Shown in pieces: positions 26,830 to 35,478 of a stretch of 64,000 nt of DNA. The notes beneath the pieces are model-generated. The model was not told where the DNA came from and ran no database searches. It was given only the letters and a program-made list of their open reading frames with translations. The first letter of the stretch is position 1, and the number at the start of each line of letters is the position of its first letter. The position numbers and the translations under genes were made by a program. The DNA comes from Zunongwangia mangrovi (GTDB taxonomy: Bacteria > Bacteroidota > Bacteroidia > Flavobacteriales > Flavobacteriaceae): contig NZ_FOKV01000001.1 of the NCBI RefSeq assembly GCF_900112105.1, positions 744,001-808,000 on the forward strand, written 5' to 3'.

Positions 26830-27095
26830 CAAGAAAATTTAGTTGCAAGATAGCCAATAATCGCAGCCAGACCTATCCAAAATATAATTCCTAAAATGAT
26901 GAGTTGATTGGCTTGTTTTAGTTTGGTGTCGTAGCCGTGTTTTTTAAAACGGTCCAACTGAGATTCGCTAAAATCATCTAACGATTTATGTCGTGCTCTT
27001 GGAGTAATGAATGGTAAAATGAAAAACTCTAAACTTTCCATTTTACTTAGCGTCGCTTTTGCACGTTTCCTTCTATTTTCTTCTTCTAGATTCAT
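26829..27095 (-). CDS. Small membrane protein of unknown function
   Basis: The 88-residue protein has a charged N-terminal helix (NLEEENRRKRAKATLSKME), a middle stretch with SLDDFSESQLDRFKKHGY, and one C-terminal membrane helix (LIILGIIFWIGLAAIIGYLA). The SESQLDRFKKHGYD stretch looks like a short cytosolic protein-interaction helix. Its stop overlaps the MutS-like start, so it may be an accessory subunit; that is inferred from gene order only. Confidence 0.65.
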   Translation of the reverse strand: MNLEEENRRKRAKATLSKMESLEFFILPFITPRARHKSLDDFSESQLDRFKKHGYDTKLKQANQLIILGIIFWIGLAAIIGYLATKFS

Positions 27096-27124
27096 TGGTT
27101 AGTTTATAACCTATTTTTTAATCT

Positions 27125-27601
27125 CTAAATGAAATCCATTATTTCCAATAGATTTTTATTCAATTCGATTTCAAGATTTTTTTGTAAAAGGGGGAGGTTA
27201 TTAAAGTTTGGATTTTCGATTAAAACTACTTCTAAAACTGAATATTCTGGCATTTCCATGCGATTTTTAATCCATTTTGTTTCCTTCAAGAAAGTCCAGT
27301 ATTTTTTCTGAATTTCAGCAGTATTACCCAGAAGCCATAGTTCGAATCGCATTTCGAGGTGATTTAAGACTAATCCGAATTTTAGTTTTTTGCTTTTCAG
27401 AAAATCATTAGAAAAGTAGAAATAGGTATAATCCAGATAGCCATGTAAAATTCCGGTAACCGAATAATCAAAAGAAGAATCTCGCTTAAGATCAGTTCTT
27501 AGTTTCATGACGAATGAAACCAGTTCTTTGTAAGCAATAAGAATATCACCTTTTTGAAGTTGAGCCTGATAAACGGCGACATAATCGTTTAGATTTTTCA
27601 T
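27125..27601 (-). CDS. Hypothetical protein, possible DUF7000-like
   Basis: The 158-residue protein is rich in helix-forming and aromatic residues and has no signal peptide or membrane segment. Recognisable stretches are YKELVSFVMKLRTDL, GYLDYTYFYFSNDFL and LRFELWLLG-like LNHLEMRFELWL. The overall pattern suggests a cytoplasmic all-helical protein. I have a weak memory of similar proteins under a DUF7000 label and no function. It sits 29 bases upstream of the small membrane protein gene in the same operon. Confidence 0.55.
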   Translation of the reverse strand: MKNLNDYVAVYQAQLQKGDILIAYKELVSFVMKLRTDLKRDSSFDYSVTGILHGYLDYTYFYFSNDFLKSKKLKFGLVLNHLEMRFELWLLGNTAEIQKKYWTFLKETKWIKNRMEMPEYSVLEVVLIENPNFNNLPLLQKNLEIELNKNLLEIMDFI

Positions 27602-27619
27602 AAAAAGGAAATTGTCCTG

Positions 27620-28312
27620 CTAAAATAATCTTTTGAAAAAGTAGCCAACTCTTCTAAATAGGTTTGTTTTTTCAACAATAACAATTCCCGTAGTTATGGT
27701 TTCTGAAGTATTCATTTTGATATCTAAAGTTTCAGACTTTAAATCAGTATTTATAACTTGTGTTTCATAGCCAAGTGATGTAAACTCTAATTTGAGATTT
27801 TTTCCGGGGAGAACAATCTTGAAATTCCCATCAAAATCGGTTTGCGTTACAATTTTAGAATCTATGAGCTTAATGTGTACGCCAGGAATAGGAAGATCCT
27901 CTTCATCGGTCACGGTGCCAGAAATTACAATACTATCTTTAGTCGAAATTCGATGTTTTTCTTCGGAATTTTTTTCTGATGTTTTCTCTAGTTGTTCGGT
28001 TTTAGTTGAAGTTTTTTGGGCATTTGCCGGCGTAGCGATTGCCAAAACTGAAGTGAATCCCGCTGCTACAGCTAGTTGTTTCCAGTTGGTTTTAGAGTTG
28101 TTAGGTTTTAAATCTCGAGAAAGCTGAGATTGTTTAAATCGGCCACAAATTTTTTGTCCGCTTTTTATTTTTTGAAGTAATTCGGCATCTGTAGTTTTAG
28201 TGAAATCGATCACTTCTTTTTCACAAACCTGGCAAAATTTTCCCTGCTGTGAAGCGGTCATTTTGTTCCAGTTTTCGCCACAGCTTTCAGGAATGTGTAT
28301 GCTATACTTCAT
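27620..28312 (-). CDS. Protein with N-terminal cysteine motif, membrane helix and carboxypeptidase-like regulatory domain
   Basis: The 230-residue protein begins with PESCGENWNKMTASQQGKFC, then CEKEVIDFT and KICGRF, a conserved cysteine arrangement (C11, C27, C30, C56) found in Bacteroidota proteins and possibly metal-binding. A hydrophobic segment (QLAVAAGFTSVLAIATPANAQ, ending in a signal-like AQ) divides it from a CNA-type beta-sandwich: ISGTVTDEEDLPIPGVHIKL and TDFDGNFKIVLPG. The N terminus is probably cytosolic and the sandwich periplasmic. The function is unknown; the sandwich usually mediates binding. Confidence 0.68.
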   Translation of the reverse strand: MKYSIHIPESCGENWNKMTASQQGKFCQVCEKEVIDFTKTTDAELLQKIKSGQKICGRFKQSQLSRDLKPNNSKTNWKQLAVAAGFTSVLAIATPANAQKTSTKTEQLEKTSEKNSEEKHRISTKDSIVISGTVTDEEDLPIPGVHIKLIDSKIVTQTDFDGNFKIVLPGKNLKLEFTSLGYETQVINTDLKSETLDIKMNTSETITTGIVIVEKTNLFRRVGYFFKRLF

Positions 28313-28326
28313 AAATTTCGAGTTTT

Positions 28327-28752
28327 CTAGTTGTACCAGGGTTTTTTAGCGCAAAAGTTGGCAAACCATATTAAAATAATACAAACCAGAGTTACAATTA
28401 TGGGTAAAATCAATGCCTGATTTCCGTAGACTTTTAAAGCGTTTGCTACAAAAAGGCTATGTCCCATTTGTATAATCACAGCCAAGAGCGAAACAATAAA
28501 TAATGTTCTTGCCCAACCTGTTTTTAAAAGTAAACCTAAACTACCTAAAAAACCTGCAAATACAGCTATGAAGTAAACAATATACGTCCAGCTGGGGTAA
28601 GAGTCATATAATTCTCGTTCGGCTTTTGGGAGCGCTTCAAGAGCTTCCGGTGTCATTAAAACCTGAGCAACGAACGAACCAATTCCCATTAGATTCCACA
28701 GCAAAAAAATGATGCTTAAGATCCAAAACCATAGTGGTGTTTTAGTTTCCAT
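28327..28752 (-). CDS. Four-helix membrane protein of unknown function
   Basis: The 141-residue protein is almost entirely hydrophobic, with helices at about 7-31, 51-75, 82-104 and 112-133. The loop ALEALPKAERELYDSYPSW between the first two helices is the only long polar stretch. Similar proteins are frequent in Flavobacteriia and uncharacterised. It is the first gene of the five-gene operon that ends with the MutS-like ATPase (gaps of 14, 18 and 29 bases, then overlap). Confidence 0.65.
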   Translation of the reverse strand: METKTPLWFWILSIIFLLWNLMGIGSFVAQVLMTPEALEALPKAERELYDSYPSWTYIVYFIAVFAGFLGSLGLLLKTGWARTLFIVSLLAVIIQMGHSLFVANALKVYGNQALILPIIVTLVCIILIWFANFCAKKPWYN

Positions 28753-28843
28753 AGAACTAAGATTAAAAATAGATAAAATCGCCCGGCATTCTATAAAAAC
28801 TATATTTCTCTTGCTTAGTTAAGATAAGCAAATAATCTGGAAT

Positions 28844-30229
28844 TTAGTAGTTTGCAAGTGCACCAAAATTTTTAGACTGCATAACTTCGCTATGTTCTAT
28901 ATCTTCAAGCTTAATTTGATAGACGCTATTTCTGGGTAAAAAGTTGTAATTGTAGCTACTTACGCCACCTATTAAAATAAGTTTATTCTCGTAAATATGC
29001 ATAGCAGAAGCTTGTCGCTTCACCGGGATGTGATATTCCTTCAGACTTTTTGTAATAAGATTGTAGGTGCAAATTTTACCCTCGTCGTATATGTAAAGTA
29101 AATCACCAGCACTGGCTAAAGCCGGTTGCGCCATTCCCTGAAAAAGTACCGCTTCACGTTGCCATTTTCTGGTGTTTAGATCGTAGGATTCTATGCCTGT
29201 TAGTTTTTTACCAGCAAAGCCACCCACCATGTAAAATTTATTATCTATAAGGATTCCCTGGGTTTCTTTTGCTTCTGGCATATTACCTAACTCGTACCAT
29301 AAACCTGTTTCCAGATCCTGTAAATGCACTTTATTGGTGTAAACTTTGGTATCTCGTTCTCTATTCTTTTTAACTGAACCACCCATAATTACTAACTTGT
29401 TTTCGTAAACAAAAGAAGCTGCATTAACCGCCATGTGAGGATTGGTTTCGTCTACCAGAATACTGTCGGTTTTGGGATCATAAATCTCGATGGTATTATC
29501 TAGATATTCAAATTTGCCATTTCTGGATAAAGTTTTTCCTCCAAAAACATAGAATTTCTCCTTATAAGCAAGCATGCCATTCATAACACGTTCAGCAAAG
29601 GTTTTTTTAAATTTTTTTGTCCAATGATTTTTTGCGATATCATATATAAGTAAATCTCCTTTAAAATCATTAAAGTCTATTTTTGCTCGACTCAGACTAA
29701 TTTTTCGTGTCATCGCATTTGGATCTACCATATTCAAATTGTCCATAGATAGAACCCCCTTTAAAGTTTCTGAGTTCCTAGTCGAATTCCCTGCGATGAT
29801 ATAAATTTTGCCATCTTTTAAGACCGAACCGAATTCAAACAATCCATAAGGGAGGTTTTCTAATTTTTTATACGGAACATTTTTGAAATGCTTGGTCTGG
29901 CTAGAGATGGTTACTTCGGTTAAAGATTCTGTAGTTTGTTCGAGTAGAACCGGACTTTTTCTTGAAATTAAATCCCGAAGGATTATCGCTGTTTTTTTAT
30001 AATTCAGAATAGAAAAATGAATGCTATCATCAAGATGATCTTTTCTATATTTTATGCTGAAGTTTCCTTGTTTATCGGTTATTTCTACTGCTTTTTGATT
30101 GGTGTAATAGATATGAACACCTTCTAATGGATTATTGGTATCTGCATCCAGAACTTTTCCTTTTAATTGCTGAGCAAAACTCTGGCTGCAAAAAATGATG
30201 ACTAAAGAAAAGAGAATGAAGTTTTTCAC
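28844..30229 (-). CDS. Secreted kelch-repeat protein with carboxypeptidase-like regulatory domain
   Basis: The 461-residue protein has a signal peptide (MKNFILFSLVIIFCSQSFAQ; the start codon is GTG at 30229). A CNA-like beta-sandwich follows (LKGKVLDADTNNPLEGVHIYY, residues 22-95), then a kelch propeller: KIYIIAGN, KFYVFGGKTL, KLVIMGGSVK, KFYMVGGFAG and KLILIGGVSS each carry the kelch GG pair, about one per blade. Extracytoplasmic kelch proteins bind protein or glycan ligands or act with oxidases; no partner is adjacent. It could be cell-surface. Confidence 0.75.
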   Translation of the reverse strand: MKNFILFSLVIIFCSQSFAQQLKGKVLDADTNNPLEGVHIYYTNQKAVEITDKQGNFSIKYRKDHLDDSIHFSILNYKKTAIILRDLISRKSPVLLEQTTESLTEVTISSQTKHFKNVPYKKLENLPYGLFEFGSVLKDGKIYIIAGNSTRNSETLKGVLSMDNLNMVDPNAMTRKISLSRAKIDFNDFKGDLLIYDIAKNHWTKKFKKTFAERVMNGMLAYKEKFYVFGGKTLSRNGKFEYLDNTIEIYDPKTDSILVDETNPHMAVNAASFVYENKLVIMGGSVKKNRERDTKVYTNKVHLQDLETGLWYELGNMPEAKETQGILIDNKFYMVGGFAGKKLTGIESYDLNTRKWQREAVLFQGMAQPALASAGDLLYIYDEGKICTYNLITKSLKEYHIPVKRQASAMHIYENKLILIGGVSSYNYNFLPRNSVYQIKLEDIEHSEVMQSKNFGALANY

Positions 30230-30402
30230 GATACGAATTTTTGATGAATGAGTACGGCTGTTCTAATGAATCTTTAAAGTAAACATAAATACTAAGAATC
30301 TTAGGTTTTTAATATTAATTTTTGAGTATCCATCTTAGCAAAGAGATTAAAGTTTTGTGCATATCATAATTGTTTTTCGGATTTAAATTGCTTCCGAGGT
30401 CT

Positions 30403-31308
30403 CTAATTATATAAATTATTCAAATAGTCTTCTTTTTCTGTCAATCTCTCTAAATCGATCATAGCAGGAATCGAATCATTCATCACTCCGTTAATCGTAA
30501 AATTTTCTTTATCCAGGCGACCTGTGATCGAATTGATTTTGTTTATAGGAGGATCAAAATACATTCTAATTTCTCTTTTATAAATTGAATATCTTCCGTA
30601 GTAAATAGAGTCATTCATAGAAATTACCGCCTGGTGAGTGTGTTCTAAAAATAACATTGGGCTAGATCCCAATTTTCCTTTTGTAATTTCAAGATTTTTA
30701 TCGTCAATCTTAAATTCTTCAATCCTATAACTTCCTGTCACCGTATCGTCTACTGTAGATTTCAGGTTGTATGAAAATATGCCATAACCAATAGGAAGTA
30801 TTAAAACATAAACAAAGGGCAGTTTATGTAAGAATCCCTTTTTCTGCGGAAGTAAGGATCGTTTAATTTTGCCACTATTCAGAATAAAAAATTGATAGAG
30901 ATCCTTCCTATATTCTAAAAGCAATAGAAAGCTTAGGACGAAATCTAAAATAATATGAGAAAGCGCAAAGTAGATCTCAAATTCGATATTTAAAATCAAA
31001 ATATTTAGGCAAACTCCTATTGAAATTAATAAAGCAATTAATCGCGTTCTTTTAAAAACGATTAAAATTCCTATCAAAAGTTCAGCAAGGCCAATAAAAA
31101 TATTGTAGTTGTAGGATCTTCCAAAGAAAGACCACATGTGTTGGTATTTGGATATTTCGGCTAAAGGTAAAAATGATTCGTAATGCAGAATTCTAAACTG
31201 CATAAACAGCAATTTTGGAATTCCGAAGCAAATCATTTTGATAGAAAGATAATAAATGGCGAGGTACTTAATGATAGAAAGTAACCTTTTAATGATGTTT
31301 GATTTCAA
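30403..31308 (-). CDS. DoxX-like membrane protein with C-terminal soluble domain
   Basis: The 301-residue protein has a DoxX-like N-terminal half: an opening helix LSIIKYLAIYYLSIKM, GLAELLIGILIVFKRTRLIALLIS and a fourth helix near 110-130. After a basic linker and a further membrane helix (FVYVLILPIGYGIFSY) comes a C-terminal region of about 110 residues rich in beta strands (VTGSYRIEEFKID, YYGRYSIYKREIRMYF), probably periplasmic and lipocalin-like. The start is TTG at 31308, since no ATG precedes residue 25. The function is unknown. Confidence 0.6.
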   Translation of the reverse strand: MKSNIIKRLLSIIKYLAIYYLSIKMICFGIPKLLFMQFRILHYESFLPLAEISKYQHMWSFFGRSYNYNIFIGLAELLIGILIVFKRTRLIALLISIGVCLNILILNIEFEIYFALSHIILDFVLSFLLLLEYRKDLYQFFILNSGKIKRSLLPQKKGFLHKLPFVYVLILPIGYGIFSYNLKSTVDDTVTGSYRIEEFKIDDKNLEITKGKLGSSPMLFLEHTHQAVISMNDSIYYGRYSIYKREIRMYFDPPINKINSITGRLDKENFTINGVMNDSIPAMIDLERLTEKEDYLNNLYN

Positions 31309-31489
31309 TGGAAAATAAAATGGTTGGTGGGATTAAAACGAATTTATATTCAAACTATTGTTGAGTTAATTTCAATATGGCTATTTCTTGAGACTGAATA
31401 TTTAGCATTTATAAATGATTACAATTATTTACAAACGAATTTATACGAAAACAATTAGTTCACAGACGAATATGGCTTTTTTGCCGCTA

Positions 31490-31497
31490 TATGTTTG
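31490..31497 (+). promoter_or_regulatory. -7 box of ssb
   Basis: TATGTTTG fits TAnnTTTG, 50 bases before the ssb ATG. No clear -33 partner is visible at the expected distance. Confidence 0.5.
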
Positions 31498-31547
31498 CAG
31501 CGTTGAAATGAACTAACGATTTTCAATTACAATTAAATTCTATAGTT

Positions 31548-31880
31548 ATGAGTACTTTACGAAACAGCGTTAAATTGATTGGCCATGTAGGCACACAGCC
31601 CGAAATTGTAAATTTAGAATCAGGTAAAAAACTGGCAAAATTCTCTATTGCAACCAACGAATTTTATAAAAATGCCAAAGGAGAAAAAGTTTCTGAAACC
31701 CAATGGCATAATTTGGTAGCCTGGGGCAAGACTGCAGATGTTGTAGAGAATTATGTGCCTAAAGGGAAAGAGATCGCTGTAGATGGAAAACTTACCAGTA
31801 GAAGTTACGAAGATAAAGCAGGGAATAAACGTTATATTACTGAAATCATTTGCAACGAAATTCTACTTTTAGGGAAGTAA
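31548..31880 (+). CDS. ssb: Single-stranded DNA-binding protein, short form
   Basis: The 110-residue protein is a single OB fold that binds single-stranded DNA: MSTLRNSVKLIGHVGTQPE, WHNLVAWGKTAD and KGKEIAVDGKLTSRSY are the conserved SSB strands. It ends at ICNEILLLGK directly after the OB fold. It therefore lacks the flexible linker and the acidic DDDIPF-type tail that bind replication and repair partners in full-length SSB. It is likely a second, accessory SSB rather than the replicative one. A bidirectional terminator follows. Confidence 0.9.
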   Translation: MSTLRNSVKLIGHVGTQPEIVNLESGKKLAKFSIATNEFYKNAKGEKVSETQWHNLVAWGKTADVVENYVPKGKEIAVDGKLTSRSYEDKAGNKRYITEIICNEILLLGK

Positions 31881-31910
31881 TTTTTTCGCTGAGGTTTTAA
31901 AATATACTGA

Positions 31911-31946
31911 AAACTCCGTTTCTTATGTTTTAAGGAAACGGAGTTT
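31911..31946. terminator. Bidirectional terminator between ssb and the symporter gene
   Basis: AAACTCCGTTTC pairs perfectly with GAAACGGAGTTT over 12 bases with a 12-base loop, and a T run follows. It serves the two convergent genes. Confidence 0.9.
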
Positions 31947-31992
31947 TTGTTCTGTACTTAAGGCTGAAATTCGATAATTTGAAGCTATATTT

Positions 31993-33765
31993 TTAATGCA
32001 TTTGGGCTTCACCAGCACCGCTTGGGATTCTAATATCTTCAACGATTTGCTGTACATTCTCTGGTGGAGCAGGAGTAAGTCTTGAAATTACTATTGCCAG
32101 GATAAAATTAACCAGCATAGCGATAACGCCAAAACCTTCAGGCGAAGTGCCAAACCACCATTCACTTTCCGGTAACGGATCCATAATTCCTATTAATCCG
32201 GTTTTAAACCTAATCATATAAAATAGCATTAAGCTTATTCCGGCGATCATTCCGGTAACTGCTCCCTGGCGATTCATTCTTTTGTCAAAAATCCCCAAAA
32301 CGATAGCTGGGAAAAACGAAGCTGCGGCTAAACCAAATGCAAGTGCGACGACAGCGGCAACAAAACCTGGTGGATAAATTCCGAAGAAACCTGCAACTAC
32401 AATAGCGACTAAAATGCTTATTCTCGCAATTAAAAGTTCACCTTTGTCTGAAATGTTAGGTTTTAATTGCTTTTTTACCAGATCGTGAGAAACTGATGTT
32501 GAAATTACCAAAAGCAAACCTGCAGCGGTAGATAAGGCAGCAGCCAAACCTCCGGCAGCCACCAAACCAATAACCCAATTTGGTAATTGAGCGATCTCTG
32601 GATTGGCCAAAACCATAATGTCTTTGTCTACATATAATTCATTTTCAGCAGTACTGGGATTACTAATAATTCGTTCGCCATTTTCACCTCTTTCCTCTGT
32701 AAAAACTGGTTTTCCGTTTACTGCATCTGAATTTCGATATTGGATCTTTCCGTCGTTATTTTTATCGGTCCAGGAAATTAATCCGGTATTTTCCCAGTTT
32801 TTAAACCAGTCGGGCAAATCGGTATAAGCTGTTTCATTTACGGTAGTGATCAAATTTGTTCTGGCAAAAACCGAAACTGCCGGAGCCGTGGTGTATAAAA
32901 TAGCGATTAGCAATAAAGCATAACCGGCAGATTTTCTAGCATCTTTTACCTTAGGTACCGTAAAAAACCGAACGATAACATGGGGTAAACCAGAAGTGCC
33001 TGCCATTAATGCAAAAGTAATTGCAAAAATATCCCAAGTAGATTTTGTACCACTTGTATATTCTTTAAAGCCTAATTGTGTATGTAATTCGTCTAATTTA
33101 TCTAAAAGAAAAATGCCATCTTCAACCCTGGCGCCCATCCCAATTTGTGGAAAAGGATTTCCGGTCATTTGGATAGAAATAAAAATAGCGGGAACCATAA
33201 AAGCAAAGATCAAAACACAATATTGCGCTACCTGCGTGTATGTGATTCCTTTCATTCCGCCTAAAAAAGCGAAAACCAAAACTACCGCCATCCCAATTAA
33301 AACACCTTTGGTAATATCTACCTGTAAAAACTGAGAGAATACAATTCCTACGCCACGCATTTGCCCGGCCACATACGTAAATGAAACAATTAAAGCACAA
33401 ATAATGGCAATGGTTCGAGCCGAGTTAGAATAATAACGGTCGCCGATAAAATCTGGAACTGTAAATTTTCCAAACTTTCTAAGATAAGGAGCAAGCAAAA
33501 GCGCGAGAAGCACATAGCCGCCCGTCCAGCCCATTAAATAAACAGAGCCATCGTAACCGCTAAATGAAATAAGTCCCGCCATAGATATGAACGAAGCTGC
33601 GCTCATCCAATCGGCTGCGGTTGCCATTCCATTGGCCAACGGAGAAACGCCGCCACCAGCAATATAAAAATCTTTAGTTGAAGAAGCCCGGGCCCAAATT
33701 GCTATACCAAAATACAGCGTAAAGCTAATGCCGACTAAAATCCAGGTCCATAATTGAACATCCAT
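31993..33765 (-). CDS. Sodium:solute symporter, VC_2705/acetate-permease-like subfamily, large subunit
   Basis: The 590-residue inner-membrane transporter of the SSS family has about 13 helices. GMATAADWMSAASFISMAGL (46-65) and the LPHVIVRFFTV block near 260 are typical of ActP and its relatives. It is paired with a DUF4212 small subunit upstream, the arrangement of the VC_2705 subfamily, which takes up small organic acids. The substrate is inferred as acetate or a similar monocarboxylate. An unusual hydrophilic loop of about 75 residues (318-390) contains DKNNDGKIQ (D334-Q342), an EF-hand-like calcium motif. Confidence 0.87.
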   Translation of the reverse strand: MDVQLWTWILVGISFTLYFGIAIWARASSTKDFYIAGGGVSPLANGMATAADWMSAASFISMAGLISFSGYDGSVYLMGWTGGYVLLALLLAPYLRKFGKFTVPDFIGDRYYSNSARTIAIICALIVSFTYVAGQMRGVGIVFSQFLQVDITKGVLIGMAVVLVFAFLGGMKGITYTQVAQYCVLIFAFMVPAIFISIQMTGNPFPQIGMGARVEDGIFLLDKLDELHTQLGFKEYTSGTKSTWDIFAITFALMAGTSGLPHVIVRFFTVPKVKDARKSAGYALLLIAILYTTAPAVSVFARTNLITTVNETAYTDLPDWFKNWENTGLISWTDKNNDGKIQYRNSDAVNGKPVFTEERGENGERIISNPSTAENELYVDKDIMVLANPEIAQLPNWVIGLVAAGGLAAALSTAAGLLLVISTSVSHDLVKKQLKPNISDKGELLIARISILVAIVVAGFFGIYPPGFVAAVVALAFGLAAASFFPAIVLGIFDKRMNRQGAVTGMIAGISLMLFYMIRFKTGLIGIMDPLPESEWWFGTSPEGFGVIAMLVNFILAIVISRLTPAPPENVQQIVEDIRIPSGAGEAQMH

Positions 33766-33811
33766 AAGTATAATCTTAAAAGTGAGTGAGTTTTAAAAGT
33801 GTAGGTTTTGA

Positions 33812-34063
33812 TTATTCAGCATAACCATATTTTTTATCCAGTTTATTCATTAAGCGTATGTAAATGAAAATTAGGATCACAAAAACATAAATAGAACCTT
33901 GCTGTGCGAACCAAAATCCCAGCTTAAAACCACCAAGTTTAAATTGATTTAGAAAATCCTTGAATAAAATTCCTGCTCCAAAGGAGACAATAAACCATAC
34001 GCTTAAAAGGATAAAGAGATATTTAAGGTTTTCGTGCCAGTATTTTTTTGCTTTGTTTTTCAA
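33812..34063 (-). CDS. DUF4212 small subunit of sodium:solute symporter
   Basis: The 83-residue protein begins KKYWHENLKYLFILLSVWF, the standard opening of DUF4212 proteins, has two membrane helices and ends in a short basic tail (MNKLDKKYGY). It is the obligate small partner of VC_2705-type symporters. It is 46 bases upstream of the large subunit on the same strand, so the two are co-expressed. The start codon is TTG at 34063. Confidence 0.87.
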   Translation of the reverse strand: MKNKAKKYWHENLKYLFILLSVWFIVSFGAGILFKDFLNQFKLGGFKLGFWFAQQGSIYVFVILIFIYIRLMNKLDKKYGYAE

Positions 34064-34281
34064 AATGCTATTATTGGTAAATAAATCGTCAGAATTTAAT
34101 AAATATAATTTAAATATATCAATAAAATTATTTATTAATTGTGATTTACGTATCCTGCTGTATAGGCTTAATTTTTATTCGTGTTGAAAGAATAGATGTA
34201 AACTATCAAAAATGTTAGTGAATCTATTTTAAAAAAATACCGGCTTAGTTTTAGGATGTGGTAATTTGCATAAAAAAGAAA

Positions 34282-34572
34282 ATGGCAAAGAAAGCTAACG
34301 TTTATCGTCTTAAGTTAGAGACGGTATCTACCCTAAAAGAAGATGTAAAGCATCAAAATATCGAATTTGAATTTGGAAATCATGATGAGATTTTCGGAAT
34401 TATAGATGCTGTAAAATCTAAAGAACTTTTTGAAACCGAAGCCGAAGCAACCGAATTTGCACTGGGATTAAAATTGTTTAGCGAAGTAATGCTGAAAAAT
34501 AAAAAGCATCCTTTATTTGAAGAATTTCAGCCAGAATTCGTCAAATTCATGAAGAAATTGAAAGCCAGCTAA
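34282..34572 (+). CDS. DUF3861 family protein
   Basis: From the ATG at 34282 the protein has 96 residues, starting MAKKANVYRLKLETVS. The segments FEFGNHDEIFGIIDAVK and ATEFALGLKLFSEVMLKN are characteristic of DUF3861. It is cytoplasmic and of unknown function. A GTG at 34258 would add eight hydrophobic-basic residues and is less likely. Its TAA stop overlaps the stop of the convergent deacetylase gene by four bases. Confidence 0.72.
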   Translation: MAKKANVYRLKLETVSTLKEDVKHQNIEFEFGNHDEIFGIIDAVKSKELFETEAEATEFALGLKLFSEVMLKNKKHPLFEEFQPEFVKFMKKLKAS

Positions 34573-35471
34573 AAATAGATATGTTGCGCTAAGCGATAGG
34601 TGTTGGCGTGAGCTTCGATAATTACTTTAATTTCCGGAGAATAGCCACCACCCATGCTACATTGTACCGGGATTTTTAGGTCGTGACAGGTTTGCAAAAC
34701 AAATCGGTCACGTTCCTTGCATCCTGCGATACTACAGGAAAGTCGACCAAGTTTATCGGTTTCCAGAATGTCTACTCCGCATAGATAAAAGATAAAGTCG
34801 GGTTGTACTTTTTCAATAAGACCGGGTAGCGTTTCCTTTAAAGTTCTTAGATAATATTCATCTTTGGAGCCATCGGGAACTTCAATATCGAGATCTGAAA
34901 TTTCTTTTCTGAAAGGATAATTTCCTTTTCCGTGCATCGAAAATGTAAAAACTGAATCATCATTCTGAAAAATTTCAGCCGTACCATTTCCCTGATGAAC
35001 ATCAAGATCGATAATGAGTATTTTTTCAGCTAATTTTTTCTTCTGAAGATACCTTGCAGCAATAGCCTGGTCGTGCAACAGGCAAAAGGCTTCACCGTGA
35101 TCGCTATAGGCGTGATGCGTACCGCCAGCAATATTCATAGAGATTCCGTGTTCTAAAGAGTAATGGCAGCCTTCGATCGTACCACCGGCAATAATGATCT
35201 CACGATCTACCAGCTCCTGCGATAGCGGAAAACCAGTTTTTCTAATCGCCCTGCGATCTAAGCTAAGATTCGTTAAATTCTCGACGTATTCTTTGGTGTG
35301 AACCGCAAGAATATCTACCAGATCTGCCGGTTTCGGACTAAAAAAATGTTGCTCTTCACAAGTGCCTTCATGTAGAAGTTGTTTAGGTAACAACTCATAT
35401 TTCTCCATCGGGAAACGATGTTTTTCTGGCAACGGATGCTTGTAGATGGGGTGAAAGGCAATTTTGAGCAA
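34569..35471 (-). CDS. Histone deacetylase family protein (acetoin utilisation/AcuC-like class)
   Basis: The 300-residue protein has the arginase-deacetylase fold. The active site is H119-H120 (GGTHHAYSDHGEAFC), zinc ligands D157 and H159 (IDLDVHQGNGT) and D234 (CGVDILETD), and GGGYS closes the pocket. Bacterial members remove acetyl groups from lysines or small amides; the target here is unknown. It begins with a TTG (35471), consistent with the family N terminus MLKIAFHPIYKHPLP. It is seven bases downstream of the gene encoding the 482-residue secreted protein, so they are probably one transcript. Confidence 0.85.
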   Translation of the reverse strand: MLKIAFHPIYKHPLPEKHRFPMEKYELLPKQLLHEGTCEEQHFFSPKPADLVDILAVHTKEYVENLTNLSLDRRAIRKTGFPLSQELVDREIIIAGGTIEGCHYSLEHGISMNIAGGTHHAYSDHGEAFCLLHDQAIAARYLQKKKLAEKILIIDLDVHQGNGTAEIFQNDDSVFTFSMHGKGNYPFRKEISDLDIEVPDGSKDEYYLRTLKETLPGLIEKVQPDFIFYLCGVDILETDKLGRLSCSIAGCKERDRFVLQTCHDLKIPVQCSMGGGYSPEIKVIIEAHANTYRLAQHIYF

Positions 35472-35478
35472 TTTTCAA

